Of a DNA stretch of 64,000 nt, positions 45,518 through 59,426 are shown one piece after another; within the stretch, counting starts at the first letter, position 1, and every line of letters begins with the position of its first letter. The stretch covers positions 1-64,000 of the forward strand of contig NZ_CAKLBV010000005.1 of the NCBI RefSeq assembly GCF_920984675.1, given 5' to 3'. Made by a program: the position numbers and the translations under genes. The notes below the pieces were generated by a model that was not told where the DNA came from, searched no databases, and worked only from the letters and a program-made list of their open reading frames with translations. The stretch is from Methylobacterium sp. Leaf118. Lineage in GTDB: Bacteria > Pseudomonadota > Alphaproteobacteria > Rhizobiales > Beijerinckiaceae.

Positions 45518-48500
45518 TCAGGCCGAAGCGCGATCCCGCCGGGCTTCGTCCAATATGTTGAGAACACCGCGTGCTGGGATTTCGATCCAGTCAGGGCGGT
45601 TGTTGACCTCGTAATCGACCTCGTAGAGCGCCTTGATGAGCAGGCACAGGCGCAGAAGGCGGCTATGCGTCTCGGGATCGGTCACCGCGGCGGAACTGCC
45701 CGCGACCGCCGCAGAATAGCCGTCCAGGAACGCAGCATCGATCATGCCACGCCACGCGATCGACGCGTTGCGGGCCCGCTCCTCGCTGTCTCCGAAGCGC
45801 GCCGCGAGCTCGCGCACCACCGTTTCGGCGCCGTAGGCGAAGGAGCGCAACATGCCGGCCACGTCCCGCAGGGGCGTGGACTTGGCCCGGCGCTGCTCGA
45901 CCGGCCGCGACGGCTCGCCCTCGAAGTCGACGATGACGAGATCGCCCTCCGAGGCCAATACCTGTCCGAGGTGGTAGTCGCCGTGGATGCGGGTCTTGGT
46001 GGCGCCCCGCGGCGGCTGCGCCGACAATTCGCCGATCAGCGTCTCGACCTCGCCGCGGCGGGCGGCCAAAGCCTCGGTGGCCGAGCCCGTCGACCATGCG
46101 GCCACGGCGTCCAGCCCCTTGAAGGCGCGGGAGGCCTGATGGCGGGCATCGTCGGCCAGCGCCGCGAGATCCTCCGCCTCGAACGGCTCGACCTTGAAGG
46201 CCCGGTCCTCGGTGTCGATGGCGAAGGCCTTGTGCAGCTCCGCCGTGCGTTGGCCGAGCAACGACGCCCAGCGCAGATGGGTCTGGAACGCCTCCTGCGG
46301 CGAGGGCGCCTCGCTCTCAGGAGCGAGCACGACGGTGTCGAAGTCGCGGCGCAGGCCCTCCAGCATCAGGGTCCAGGCATCGCCCTGGTTGAGGACGAAT
46401 TTCTGCAGCAGCGCCAGGGCCGTGCGCGTCCCATCCGCCGCCACGTGCTCGACCACGCCGAGCAAAGCGGGCGTGTTGGCGAACTGTGCCTCCTCGGTGA
46501 GGAAGCGGCCGATCTCGATCTCGGGATGAGTCCCGGGCTGGAGCCGGCGCAGGAGCTTGAGCATCATCCGGGCGCCGATGGCGATGGAGGTGTTGCTCTG
46601 CTCCGCCGACAGGCGGCGCACGTCGCCTGCCTCGAAGGAGACGTCCGGGTCGTAGGCCCGGGTCGTCGAGAAGGCGAGGCTACCCCGTTCGGACGGGATG
46701 GTGAGTCCGTCGCGCATCGCCTCGATCAGGGCAATCGCGAAGGGCGCGGCGGCGGCGGCCTCGTAGAGCAGGCCCGTGCGGGGACCGCGGCGCACGCGGG
46801 CGACCGCATGGTCCATCAGCGCCTCTTCCTCGCGGCCCTCCTCGACCGCGAGCGGCACGAAGTAGTCCTGGCGCTCGCCGTTGGCGAGCGTGACCGCCAC
46901 CCGCGGCAGGAGAAACTTGCCCTCGCCCGCGGCGTCCTTGACGATGGCGCTGTCATCGACCTGCACCGACTTGATCCGCGTGCCCTTGGCCCCGAACCAG
47001 CGGCGCGAGCCGATGAAGGGCGGGGCCACCGTGCGCTCGAAGGCAGTGCGCTCGCGGCCCTTGATCAGGGTCTCGACGCCCCCGGTGAGAACCAGGGTGA
47101 AGAGCTCGGGGGTCTGCGGCTGCGGACCGATCTCGCCGGTATTCGCGACCGACAGGGAGAACCAGTAGAAGCCGTAGGCCGGCAGCGTCAGCAGATAGGG
47201 CAGTTCGCCGATGGCCGGGAAGGCGCTGCCGCCGGTCAACTCGATCGGGATGGCTCCGCGCAGATCCGACAGATCGAGCTGCACCGCCTGCGGCGCCCGC
47301 GAGAGATTCGCTACGCACAGAATGCGCTCGTTCTCGTGCTCGCGGATCCAGGCCAGAACCTTGCGGTTGGTCGGATAGAGGAACTGGATCGCGCCGCGCC
47401 CGAGCGCCACCGAGTTGTTGCGAATGGCGATCATGCGCCGCGTCCAGTTCAGGAGCGACGTCTGCGCCTGGGTCTGCGCCTCGACGTTGATCGTGTCGTA
47501 GCCGTAGATCGGGTCCTGGATCGCGGGCAGGAACAGCCGCTGCGGGTTGGCCCGTGAGAAGCCGCCGTTGCGGTCCGGCGACCATTGCATCGGCGTACGC
47601 ACGCCGTCGCGGTCGCCGAGATAGATGTTGTCGCCCATGCCGATCTCGTCGCCGTAATAGAGCACCGGCGTGCCGGGCATCGACAGGACGAGGGATTTCA
47701 TGAGTTCGATCTTGCGCCGATCGTTCTCCAGCAGCGGCGCCAGGCGGCGACGGATGCCGAGATTGATGCGGGCGCGCCGCTCGGCGGCGTAGAACGACCA
47801 GAGGTAATCACGCTCTTCCGCGGTCACCATCTCGAGCGTCAGCTCGTCGTGGTTGCGCAGGAAGATCGCCCACTGGCACCCTTCCGGGATTTCCGGGGTC
47901 TGGCGCATGATGTCGGTGATCGGGTGCCGATCCTCGCGCGCGATCGCCATGTACATGCGCGGCATCAGCGGAAAGTGGAACGCCATGTGGCATTCGTCAC
48001 CGTCGCCGAAATACTGCGCTGTCTCCTCCGGCCACTGATTGGCCTCGGCCAGCAGCATCCGGTCCGGATAGCTTTCGTCCAGTGCTGCGCGGATCTTCTT
48101 GATGACGGTGTGGGTCTCGGACAGGTTCTCGCAGTTCGTGCCGTCGCGCTCGATCAGGTAGGGGATCGCGTCGAGGCGCAGCCCGTCCACGCCCATATCG
48201 AGCCAGTACCGCATGACTTCGATCACGGCGTCCAATACGGCCGGATTGTCGAAGTTGAGATCGGGCTGGTGACTGTAGAAACGGTGCCAGAAATACTGCT
48301 TGGCGACCGTATCCCAGGTCCAGTTCGAGGATTCCGTATCGAGGAAAATGATCCGCGTATCGGAATACTTGTCGTCCGTGTCCGACCACACGTAGAAGTC
48401 CCGCTCCGGCGAGCCGGCTGGCGCCTCGCGGGCGCGCTGGAACCACGGATGTTGGTCGCTGGTGTGGTTGATGACCAGCTCTGTGATCACGCGCAGCCCG

Positions 48501-48784
48501 CGCTCGTGGGCGGCGGCCACGAAGCGGCGGAAATCCTCCATCGTCCCGTAGGACGGGTTGACGTCGCGGTAATCGGCGATGTCGTAGCCGTCGTCGCGCA
48601 AAGGCGAGGGATAGAACGGCATCAGCCAGATGGCCGTGACGCCGAGATCGCGGACATAGTCGAGTTTCTGGGTCAGGCCCTCGAAATCGCCGATCCCGTC
48701 ATTCGTCGAGTCGAAGAACGACTTGACGTGAATCTGGTAGATGATGGCGTCACGGTACCATTGCGGATCGCTGCGATCGATCAT
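45518..48784 (-). CDS. treS: Trehalose synthase fused to maltokinase (TreS-Pep2)
   Basis: 1088 residues in one frame. Residues 1-560 are TreS, a GH13 enzyme interconverting trehalose and maltose: '[19 protein letters not shown]', nucleophile in '[19 protein letters not shown]', acid in '[11 protein letters not shown]' and '[13 protein letters not shown]'. Residues from about 575 ('[15 protein letters not shown]') to the end are maltokinase, ATP-dependent, with catalytic '[13 protein letters not shown]' (near 934) and metal-binding '[16 protein letters not shown]'. The fusion would pass maltose directly to phosphorylation, giving maltose-1-phosphate for GlgE encoded upstream. Such fusions are known in actinobacteria and proteobacteria. 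Confidence 0.95.
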   Translation of the reverse strand: MIDRSDPQWYRDAIIYQIHVKSFFDSTNDGIGDFEGLTQKLDYVRDLGVTAIWLMPFYPSPLRDDGYDIADYRDVNPSYGTMEDFRRFVAAAHERGLRVITELVINHTSDQHPWFQRAREAPAGSPERDFYVWSDTDDKYSDTRIIFLDTESSNWTWDTVAKQYFWHRFYSHQPDLNFDNPAVLDAVIEVMRYWLDMGVDGLRLDAIPYLIERDGTNCENLSETHTVIKKIRAALDESYPDRMLLAEANQWPEETAQYFGDGDECHMAFHFPLMPRMYMAIAREDRHPITDIMRQTPEIPEGCQWAIFLRNHDELTLEMVTAEERDYLWSFYAAERRARINLGIRRRLAPLLENDRRKIELMKSLVLSMPGTPVLYYGDEIGMGDNIYLGDRDGVRTPMQWSPDRNGGFSRANPQRLFLPAIQDPIYGYDTINVEAQTQAQTSLLNWTRRMIAIRNNSVALGRGAIQFLYPTNRKVLAWIREHENERILCVANLSRAPQAVQLDLSDLRGAIPIELTGGSAFPAIGELPYLLTLPAYGFYWFSLSVANTGEIGPQPQTPELFTLVLTGGVETLIKGRERTAFERTVAPPFIGSRRWFGAKGTRIKSVQVDDSAIVKDAAGEGKFLLPRVAVTLANGERQDYFVPLAVEEGREEEALMDHAVARVRRGPRTGLLYEAAAAAPFAIALIEAMRDGLTIPSERGSLAFSTTRAYDPDVSFEAGDVRRLSAEQSNTSIAIGARMMLKLLRRLQPGTHPEIEIGRFLTEEAQFANTPALLGVVEHVAADGTRTALALLQKFVLNQGDAWTLMLEGLRRDFDTVVLAPESEAPSPQEAFQTHLRWASLLGQRTAELHKAFAIDTEDRAFKVEPFEAEDLAALADDARHQASRAFKGLDAVAAWSTGSATEALAARRGEVETLIGELSAQPPRGATKTRIHGDYHLGQVLASEGDLVIVDFEGEPSRPVEQRRAKSTPLRDVAGMLRSFAYGAETVVRELAARFGDSEERARNASIAWRGMIDAAFLDGYSAAVAGSSAAVTDPETHSRLLRLCLLIKALYEVDYEVNNRPDWIEIPARGVLNILDEARRDRASA

Positions 48785-48902
48785 CGCGTCGCTGCCTCAC
48801 GTCACATTCGAGAGCGGGGCCGGGCCCTGCGGCGCCGGATCGCGAGCTTCCTCGGCTCGCTTCTTGGCAAGAACGCGACGGCCAGCGCCGCATTCCGGCC
48901 GA

Positions 48903-48943
48903 TCTAGAGCAATTGTCGCCGAAGGGGACACCGCTTCGGCGAA
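48903..48943. repeat. Palindromic intergenic repeat of Rhizobiales type
   Basis: TCTAGAGCAATTG (48903-48915) precedes a hairpin TCGCCGAAG (48916-48924) / CTTCGGCGA (48934-48942) with loop GGGACACCG. Elements opening TCTAGAGCA with a CCGAA-gap-TTCGG stem are common intergenic repeats in Methylobacterium and other Rhizobiales genomes as I recall them. It lies in the 191-base gap between treS and glgE and could affect processing of the operon mRNA. Confidence 0.55.
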
Positions 48944-48975
48944 AGAGCGTGACACGACCCCTTCGGCGCGGCGCC

Positions 48976-52353
<3,378 letters not shown>

Positions 52354-52457
52354 GGCTCGCCTCCGTGTCGTCGCGTCACGCCTGGATCACTCTCGCCAAG
52401 CTCTGGCGGCACCGCCCAGTTCCGGCGGCGCCTGGTTCGATGCCGCGTGGGCGGGCC

Positions 52458-55400
52458 TCAGCCGGCCCGACGCAGCACCAGATAGGGCAGGCGCTCGAAC
52501 AGCCGACCGAGGTCCAGCCCCTCGCCCGCCGCCTCGTAGGTCCCGCCACCGACCACGTCGGTCCAGCGGCTCCCCGCCGGCACCGGCAGGATGGTCCCGG
52601 AGAACGGCGTCCCAGACCAAGCAGATTCCGGCGTCAGCCGTGCGACGAGACGCGGGATCGCGACCAGAAGATCGTCCTCGCCCGTGGGCGCCGCCGAGCG
52701 GGTGAAGGCGAGGACGTGGTCGGCCCGCTCGCCCGTCGCGGCGATCGGCCGATAATCGGCATCGGCGTAGAAATCCGGACGCGCCGCCCGGTCGGCCAGG
52801 AGTTGGGCGAGCGTCGCCTGCTTGACCCGTCCGTCGGCCCAGGACCCGATCAGATCGGCGGGCGCAGTGCCCTGTTCCAGCGCGCGGGTCCGCGCCTCGT
52901 AGTCGACGGGCCGGCGGTTGTCTGGATCGACGAAGGAGAAGTCCCAGAACTCCGTGCCCTGATAGGTGTCGGGGATGCCCGGCAGGGTGCATTTCAGAAC
53001 GGTGCGGCCAAGCCCGGCGATCATGCCGAGGAAGGCGAGCCGGCGCAGGATCGGCCGCAGCCGGGCGACGCAATCCGAGCCCGGCACGAACAGCGCGGCG
53101 AACAGAGCGTGGACCGCGCCTTCGTAAGCCTCGTCCACGTTGACCCAGCTCGACCGACGCTTGCCCTCGCGCAGGGCCTTCTCGGCATAGGCATCGAGGC
53201 GCTTGCGGAACGCCTCCAAAGCGGCCGGATCGTCGGAATCGAGCAGTTCGAGGGGCCATGCGCCGAGCACGGCCTGCAGGAACATCCATTGGTCGTTGGC
53301 GTCGGGGGCGGGCTCGCCTTCGACGGGCTTCAGATGGGGCGCGGCCGCGCGGCGCCACGTGTCCCACGCGCGTGCCCATTCCTCCGGCAGCTCGGACAAG
53401 GCGAGCTGGCGCGAGCGGGCATCCTCGCCACGCTTGGTGTCGTGGGTGGCCGTGGTGATCATCGCGTTCGGCCAGTCGCGCGCCCGGGCGGCCTGCAGCG
53501 CGTGAAAATGCTCGGTGTCGAGGCCGTACTCGCCGGGATCACCGCCGACCTCGTTGAGCGCCAACAGCTCGACGAAGCGGTAGAACAGCGTGTCCTCCAG
53601 GCTTTTGGCCATCACCGGACCGGTGAGCTGCTGGAAGCGGCGGCGGAAGCGCAGGACGAGATCCGGCTCGGGCTGGCCCGACCCACCGACCTCGATCCGG
53701 CCGAGCAGCGCGCTGGCGGCGAAGTCGTGCACCGAGCGGTCCGGCAAGGCGCTCCAGCGCTTGGCCTTGCGCACGGCCCCCTCGATCAGGCGGACGTCCT
53801 CCTCCTGGATCTCGGTCTCGTCGAGGTCGCCCGGCAGGTACGAGCGGTAGACGGGGAACCGCGCCACGATCTCGATCAGCGCGCGGCGGATCGCATTGGT
53901 GGAGAAATCGCGGGTGCGGCGGTCGGCATCGGCGATCTGTTTGAGATCGCCCGTCATGACCTCGAGTTCAGAGGCGAAGCTGATCTCGAGGATCTCCGCC
54001 TTGGCGGCGCGGAACTGGAAGCCGTAGGGCTCGTCCCGGTCCGTCGCCCAGCGATAGAACTTCTCGATGCGCGGCTTGAGCGCCCGATCGACCAGGATGC
54101 CGTCGAGCTGGTTCAGCACGTCGTAGCCCGTGGTGCCGGCCACCGGCCAGCCCCGCAGCTTCTCGCCGGGCTCCAGGATTTTCTCGACGACGATGTAGAA
54201 CCCGGGGCCCACGGCCGCCTGGAGCGCCCGGGCATAGCCCAGCGGGTCGGCCAGACCGTCGATATGGTCGATGCGCAGCCCATCGATCCGGCCCTCGCGG
54301 ATCAAGCGGAACAGCAGATCGTGCGACTTGACGAACACGTCCGACAGTTCCACCCGCAAACCCGCCAGCGAATTCACGTCGAAGAAGCGGCGATAGTTGA
54401 TGTCGCTCGACGCGATGCGCCAATGGGCGAGGCGATAGCTCTGCTGTTCGAGCAGCCGGTGCAGCGGCCCGAAGCTATCCGGATAATCCCGGTTGCCGTT
54501 GAGGAGATGCAGGGCCCGGTAGATCGCGGCGGCGATCTGCGGCGAGGCCCGCACCGCACCGGCGAGATCCCGCTTCAGTTCCTCGGCAATGGCCGGCATG
54601 GCGCGGCGGCGTTCGAGGTTGGTCTCCTCGCCCATCAGACGCAGGCGCTCGGAGATCGCGAGCACATCCGCCGACATGTCGTCGCCGATCTCGCCCAGGG
54701 CCGCGAGCGCCCGATTCAGGATCGTCGGATATTGCAGCGGGCAGATCGGCAGCTGGTGCTCGTAGTGCCAGACGCTGAAGGCGCCGGTCGCCTCGTCGAA
54801 TCTCAGCTCCAGCGTCCCATTTTCCAGCGCCTCGCCGTAGCGTTCGCCGAGGAAGGGGATGACGAGCTTGCCATTGGCCCCGAGCCGCTCCCAATCGATG
54901 TCGAAGGCGTTGGCTTCCGGCGACAGGCCGCCCCATTCGAGCACGGAGAGCCACCAGGGATTGTCGGCCCCGCCGACGCCCATGTGGTTCGGGACGATGT
55001 CGAGCAGCAACTTCAGGCCATGTGCGTGCAGCGCGTCGGTGAAGGACCGGAACCCCGCCTCGCCCCCGATCTCCGGGTTGATCTGCGAGTGGTCGACGAT
55101 GTCGTAGCCATGGGTCGAACCGGGGCGCGCCCGCTGAAGCGGCGAGGCGTAGACGTGGCTGATCCCGAGCTTGGCGAGGTAGGGAACGATCTTTTCCGCG
55201 TGGGCGAAGGTGAAGCCCTCGTGAAACTGGAGCCGGTAGGTCGCCCGCGGCGGGGCGGACGACAGACGCGCGGCGCCCGAGCGGGGCCCGCGCTCCTCGG
55301 CCGAGAGCGCCGCGGCGAGCTTGGCGAGCGGCCCGCCCGGAGCCGCGATGGCCTCAAGGTTCCGGTCGAGCTTGCGCCGCCAGTTGGGATAACCTTCGGT

Positions 55401-57371
55401 CGAGCCCGGGACGTTGGCCTGGCTCAGTTCGCCGACCACGTCCTCGTATTGCACGGCGGTGAGGATCGAGGGCGCGCGGGCGAGGTAACGGGCCGCCGCT
55501 TCGAGCGGGGCGTGCTCGGGCGGCTCGGCGCTCGGCAGCAATTGCTGGCCGGCCAGGGCCTCGGTGAGGCGCCAGCGCTCGGTGACCCGCTCCTGGCGCT
55601 CCGATTCCGCGCGATCGGAATCGTAAAGGCCGAGGGACTGCCGGGTATCGGTGTCGACCCCGCGCCACCAGCCGACGAAGGTCGGCAGATCGTGGGTCGT
55701 GATCGCGGTCAGCGCATCCTGGGGATAGGCGTCAGGCGCCTTGAAGGCGCCCCCCTCCTGACGCTCGAACGCGAGGATGCGGTAGCTCAGGATCCCGGAG
55801 GCCATCAGCGCATCCGAGAACCCGGCGGGCGCGGTGCCGAGATCCTCGGCGATGACGAGGCACTTGGCGCGGTGGCTCTCCAGCCGCAACACCGCGAGCA
55901 TCGGCTCGAAGGGCATCGCCACATAGGCGCCCTCGCGGGCCGAGCGGTTGAGGGGGATCAGGAACAGGCGGGCGAGCTGGAAGGCGTGGTCGATGCGGAT
56001 CGCGCCGGCATGGCGCATATTGGCCTTCACCAGGGCGCGGAACGCCTTGAGCCCGTCGCGCTCCATCTCGAGCGGGTCGAAGGCCGGCAGGCCCCAATCC
56101 TGGCCCTTCGGCGCCAGCAGGTCCGGCGGCGCCCCGATCGACACGCCATTGGCGAAGCGCTCGGGATGCGACCAGATCTCCGAGCCTCCGCGATCCGCCC
56201 CGACGGCGAGGTCGCGGTAGAGACCGAGCCGCATGCCCGAGGCGAGCGCGATCTCCGAGGAGGCCTTGAGCTGGCGGTCGGCGAGGTATTGCAGGAAGGC
56301 GTGGTAGCCGATCCGTTCGGAATGCGCCTCGGCGAAGGCGGCGACCGCGTCGGTGCCTGCCCGGCGATAGGCGTCCGGCCAATCACCGAGCCAATGCGCG
56401 CCCTGGCCGCGGAAATGCTCCGAGAGGGCGTCGAAGGTGGCATGGGACTGAAGGTCCTCGCCGCCCTCCAAGACGAAGGCGTCGAACGCCACATCCTGGC
56501 CGCGCCGCGCGGCGGATTCCTCCCAGACGGCCAGAAGGATCGGCGCGAGCACCTCCCAGACGCCGGCATGATCGACGAGCGCGGTGTCGCGCAGCGCCTC
56601 GATGCGGGGCCGCTGCTCCAAGAGGAGGGCGGCAGCGCGGCTTCCCGCGAACTCCGGCAAGGCGCCGGGCTCGATATAGAGGGTCTCGAGGAAGAGCCGC
56701 GAGGACGGTGAATAGGGCGAGATCTTCGTGCGGTCGGAGGGGAACAGGGCGTGGGCGGGGCTCAAGCCCAGGAACGAGGCGCCGCGCAGGCCCGCATCGC
56801 GGGCAGCGCGCCCAGCATCGGCGTAGGTGCCGATGCCGAGATTGTCCGGCGAGCGCAGGCCGTAGAGCTGGGCTGCAAGTCCCCAGTCGCGGGCCCCGTC
56901 CTCGGCGTAGGCGCTCGGGCGCCAGCAGCGCTGCGGGGCGGCCACGACCCATGCCTGCGCCCGGCGCTCACCGGCGCTCACGGTGAGCTGGTGGTAGCCC
57001 GGGGTGAGCGGAGGCAGGTCGAACCCGACGCCGTCCACGTCGGAGCCGAGGGCCGCGCGCCCCTCCCGAGCCCGCTGGTGCTCGTCGACGAGTCGCCAAC
57101 CCACGGCAGTGACCGCCGTCTCGCCGCGCACCGGGACCCGCAGGCCGCGCCGTGCCTCCGCCGCGAGGAGTGGCGGAACGAGGTTGCGCCGCACGGCTTC
57201 GACCGCCGCGAGGCTCTCGCCGATGGCCTCCTCGCTCCCGGCGGCGAAGCCGAGGGCTTCGAGCATGCCGCGGCGAACGTCCAAGGGCGTATCGACCCGC
57301 TGGCCGAACGCGTCGGTGAAGCCGTCGGCGATGCCGACCAACTCGGCGAGACGTTCCAGGGCCGCGCTCAC
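52458..57371 (-). CDS. treY: 4-alpha-glucanotransferase fused to maltooligosyltrehalose synthase (MalQ-TreY)
   Basis: 1637 residues in a single frame. Residues 1 to ~690 are MalQ: 'GLAAQLYGLRSPDNLGIGTY', 'SPYSPSSRLFLETLYIEP', 'GAIRIDHAFQLARLFLIP' (nucleophile Asp), 'LVIAEDLGTAP' (acid Glu) and 'TTHDLPTFVGWWRG'. Residues ~709 to the end are TreY, which turns the reducing end of maltodextrin into a trehalose unit: 'ATYRLQFHEGFTFAHAEKIV', 'YASPLQRARPGSTHGYD', 'GLRIDHIDGLADP', 'VVEKILEPGEKL' and 'TATHDTKRGEDARSR'. It overlaps the treZ stop by 4 bases, so the pair is translationally coupled. Both sets of catalytic residues look intact. Confidence 0.94.
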   Translation of the reverse strand: MSAALERLAELVGIADGFTDAFGQRVDTPLDVRRGMLEALGFAAGSEEAIGESLAAVEAVRRNLVPPLLAAEARRGLRVPVRGETAVTAVGWRLVDEHQRAREGRAALGSDVDGVGFDLPPLTPGYHQLTVSAGERRAQAWVVAAPQRCWRPSAYAEDGARDWGLAAQLYGLRSPDNLGIGTYADAGRAARDAGLRGASFLGLSPAHALFPSDRTKISPYSPSSRLFLETLYIEPGALPEFAGSRAAALLLEQRPRIEALRDTALVDHAGVWEVLAPILLAVWEESAARRGQDVAFDAFVLEGGEDLQSHATFDALSEHFRGQGAHWLGDWPDAYRRAGTDAVAAFAEAHSERIGYHAFLQYLADRQLKASSEIALASGMRLGLYRDLAVGADRGGSEIWSHPERFANGVSIGAPPDLLAPKGQDWGLPAFDPLEMERDGLKAFRALVKANMRHAGAIRIDHAFQLARLFLIPLNRSAREGAYVAMPFEPMLAVLRLESHRAKCLVIAEDLGTAPAGFSDALMASGILSYRILAFERQEGGAFKAPDAYPQDALTAITTHDLPTFVGWWRGVDTDTRQSLGLYDSDRAESERQERVTERWRLTEALAGQQLLPSAEPPEHAPLEAAARYLARAPSILTAVQYEDVVGELSQANVPGSTEGYPNWRRKLDRNLEAIAAPGGPLAKLAAALSAEERGPRSGAARLSSAPPRATYRLQFHEGFTFAHAEKIVPYLAKLGISHVYASPLQRARPGSTHGYDIVDHSQINPEIGGEAGFRSFTDALHAHGLKLLLDIVPNHMGVGGADNPWWLSVLEWGGLSPEANAFDIDWERLGANGKLVIPFLGERYGEALENGTLELRFDEATGAFSVWHYEHQLPICPLQYPTILNRALAALGEIGDDMSADVLAISERLRLMGEETNLERRRAMPAIAEELKRDLAGAVRASPQIAAAIYRALHLLNGNRDYPDSFGPLHRLLEQQSYRLAHWRIASSDINYRRFFDVNSLAGLRVELSDVFVKSHDLLFRLIREGRIDGLRIDHIDGLADPLGYARALQAAVGPGFYIVVEKILEPGEKLRGWPVAGTTGYDVLNQLDGILVDRALKPRIEKFYRWATDRDEPYGFQFRAAKAEILEISFASELEVMTGDLKQIADADRRTRDFSTNAIRRALIEIVARFPVYRSYLPGDLDETEIQEEDVRLIEGAVRKAKRWSALPDRSVHDFAASALLGRIEVGGSGQPEPDLVLRFRRRFQQLTGPVMAKSLEDTLFYRFVELLALNEVGGDPGEYGLDTEHFHALQAARARDWPNAMITTATHDTKRGEDARSRQLALSELPEEWARAWDTWRRAAAPHLKPVEGEPAPDANDQWMFLQAVLGAWPLELLDSDDPAALEAFRKRLDAYAEKALREGKRRSSWVNVDEAYEGAVHALFAALFVPGSDCVARLRPILRRLAFLGMIAGLGRTVLKCTLPGIPDTYQGTEFWDFSFVDPDNRRPVDYEARTRALEQGTAPADLIGSWADGRVKQATLAQLLADRAARPDFYADADYRPIAATGERADHVLAFTRSAAPTGEDDLLVAIPRLVARLTPESAWSGTPFSGTILPVPAGSRWTDVVGGGTYEAAGEGLDLGRLFERLPYLVLRRAG

Positions 57372-59173
57372 CGGGCGCCTCCGAGCACGAACACGCCCGT
57401 CCAGGCCGGGAGCAATCCGGATTGCCGCGTATAGCCGTTCGACCAGATCACCTGTCCATCCTGGATGTTCGCGCTGTATTCCTCCTCACCAAGATTGGCG
57501 ACGAAGCGCAGCCATCCGCCCTCGTAGCGCCAAGTCACGTCGAGGATGCAGGGCGCCGGAAGCTCGGCCTTCGCGCCGAGGAAGCGCGTCTTGCTCAGTG
57601 GCACGACGTTCTGGTGGCGGATCTGCAGGAGGTTGCGGGTGTCGGCCCAGACCGCCCGATGCGGCTCGCGCTCGGCCTCGTCCCAGTCGATCTTGGAATC
57701 GGTGAAGGTCTTGGCCTCGGTCGGATCGGGGATGACGGACGTGTCGTCGGCGAAGGCCGCGAAGCTCTTGAATTCGCGGCGACGCCCCTCGCGCACCGCC
57801 TTGTTGAGGTCCTCGTCCGGCGCGAAATCGACGAAGAACAGGAACGGCGCGGAGGCCGACCATTCCTCGCCCATCCACAGCATCGGGATCTGCGGCGCGA
57901 GCAGTAGCCCGGCGCGGGCGAGCGCCAGCTTCGACGGGTCGGACAGGTGGCTCAGCCGCTCGCCGAGCGCCCGGTTGCCGACCTGATCGTGGTTCTGGAG
58001 GAAGGTGACGAAGGCCGAGGGCGGCAGGTGGCCGGACGGTTCGCCCCGGGGGTGGTTGTCGAGGGCCGGGAACGGCTCGCCCTGGTAAGCGAAGCCCTCG
58101 GCGAGGCTGCGCGCCAGATGTTCGAGGGGCTTGTCGGCGAAGCTCCCGTAATAGCCCGCACTCTCCCCGGTCAGCAGAACGTGCCAGCCGTGATGCAGAT
58201 CGTCGGCCCATTGCGCCGTGTGCAGGGCCGGCTTGCCCGCCGTGTCGCGCTCGAGCCAGCGCGCTTGATTCGCCTCGTTCTCCAGGATCAGGTGAACATG
58301 GCGATCCGGGAAGGTCCGGCGGATCGTGGCGCCGAGTTCGCCCAGGAAATGCGTCTCCGAATCGTCGAGGATCGCGTGCACCGCGTCGAAGCGGATGCCG
58401 TCGAAATGGTATTCCTCGAGCCAGTACAGCGCGTTCTCGATGAAGAAATCGCGCACGATCCGGCCCGATTCTTCGCCGTCGAAATTGATCCCGGCTCCCC
58501 AGGGGGTCTGGTGGCGCTCGGTGAAGAAGGTCTTGGCATAAGCGTGGAGGTAGTTCCCCGCCGGCCCGAAATGGTTGTAGACGCAATCGATCAACACCAT
58601 CAGGCCTTTGGCATGGGCCTGATCGATCAACCGCTTCAGGTCCTCCGGGCGGCCGTAGACGGAATCCGGCGCATAGGGCAGCACGCCGTCATAGCCCCAG
58701 TTGCTGGTTCCCTTGAAGTCGGCGAGCGGGAGCAACTCGATGGCGGTGATGCCGAGATCGACGAGGTCGTCGAGCTTCTTCTCCAGGCCGGCATAGGTGC
58801 CCTCGGGCGTCGCGGTGCCGACATGCACCTCGTAGACGACCGCCTCTTCCCAGGCGCGGCCGCGCCACGCCCCGTCGGTCCAGTCATAGGCCTGCGGGTC
58901 GATCACCTCGGAGAGGCCGGACACGTCGTCGGGCTGGAAGCGGGAGGCCGGATCGGGCACCACCAGATCGCCGTCGATGCGGAAGCCGTAGCGCGCTCCG
59001 GCGCCGACCCCCGGCACCGTCGCGACATACCAGCCATCGCCCGTCTCGAAGGCGGGACGATCGGCGCCGTCCACCACCAGGGTCACGTCCTGGGCGGTGG
59101 GCGCCCAGAGCGCGAACCGCACACCATCCTCGGCCAGCTCGCTGCCGAATCGCATCGTATGGGCGCGCCGCAT
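57368..59173 (-). CDS. treZ: Malto-oligosyltrehalose trehalohydrolase
   Basis: 601 residues from the ATG at 59173 (MRRAHTMRFGSELAEDGVRF); the second Met (59155) is an alternative but has no ribosome site. It releases free trehalose from TreY products. The N-terminal carbohydrate-binding beta domain 'VRFALWAPTAQDVTLVVDG' is followed by the GH13 barrel: 'YEVHVGTATPEGTYAGLEKK', 'YNHFGPAGNYL', 'FDGIRFDAVHAILDDSETHF' (nucleophile Asp), 'LILENEANQARW' (acid Glu) and 'FLQNHDQVGNRALGERL'. It is first in the five-gene minus-strand cluster. Confidence 0.95.
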   Translation of the reverse strand: MRRAHTMRFGSELAEDGVRFALWAPTAQDVTLVVDGADRPAFETGDGWYVATVPGVGAGARYGFRIDGDLVVPDPASRFQPDDVSGLSEVIDPQAYDWTDGAWRGRAWEEAVVYEVHVGTATPEGTYAGLEKKLDDLVDLGITAIELLPLADFKGTSNWGYDGVLPYAPDSVYGRPEDLKRLIDQAHAKGLMVLIDCVYNHFGPAGNYLHAYAKTFFTERHQTPWGAGINFDGEESGRIVRDFFIENALYWLEEYHFDGIRFDAVHAILDDSETHFLGELGATIRRTFPDRHVHLILENEANQARWLERDTAGKPALHTAQWADDLHHGWHVLLTGESAGYYGSFADKPLEHLARSLAEGFAYQGEPFPALDNHPRGEPSGHLPPSAFVTFLQNHDQVGNRALGERLSHLSDPSKLALARAGLLLAPQIPMLWMGEEWSASAPFLFFVDFAPDEDLNKAVREGRRREFKSFAAFADDTSVIPDPTEAKTFTDSKIDWDEAEREPHRAVWADTRNLLQIRHQNVVPLSKTRFLGAKAELPAPCILDVTWRYEGGWLRFVANLGEEEYSANIQDGQVIWSNGYTRQSGLLPAWTGVFVLGGAR

Positions 59174-59358
59174 CAGGCCACCGCTCTCCGCTAAAAAGTC
59201 GAAACGTCGTCGAGGCGTGGCCGCCGCTGCCTCGTGTCTCACAAGGCGCCGGGCCAAGGCTTGTTCCCCGACCGGGCAGTTATGGCGCCGGGCGCCTGCG
59301 ACAACCGGCTTGCACCGGGAATCGCTGCACTGCACACACAATCCTCGCGGATACGCGA

Positions 59359-59389
59359 AGGGCTCCCCGCCAGCTTGGCGGGGAGCCCT
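59359..59389 (-). terminator. Hairpin terminator after the DUF2852 gene
   Basis: A perfect 13-bp stem (59359-59371 with 59377-59389) and 5-base loop, 38 bases past the DUF2852 stop on the minus strand. It separates that gene from treZ, so treZ should have its own promoter between about 59174 and 59358. Confidence 0.7.
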
Positions 59390-59426
59390 GATCGTCGCGT
59401 CAGCCGGGGAGACGAGCGGGACCGGA

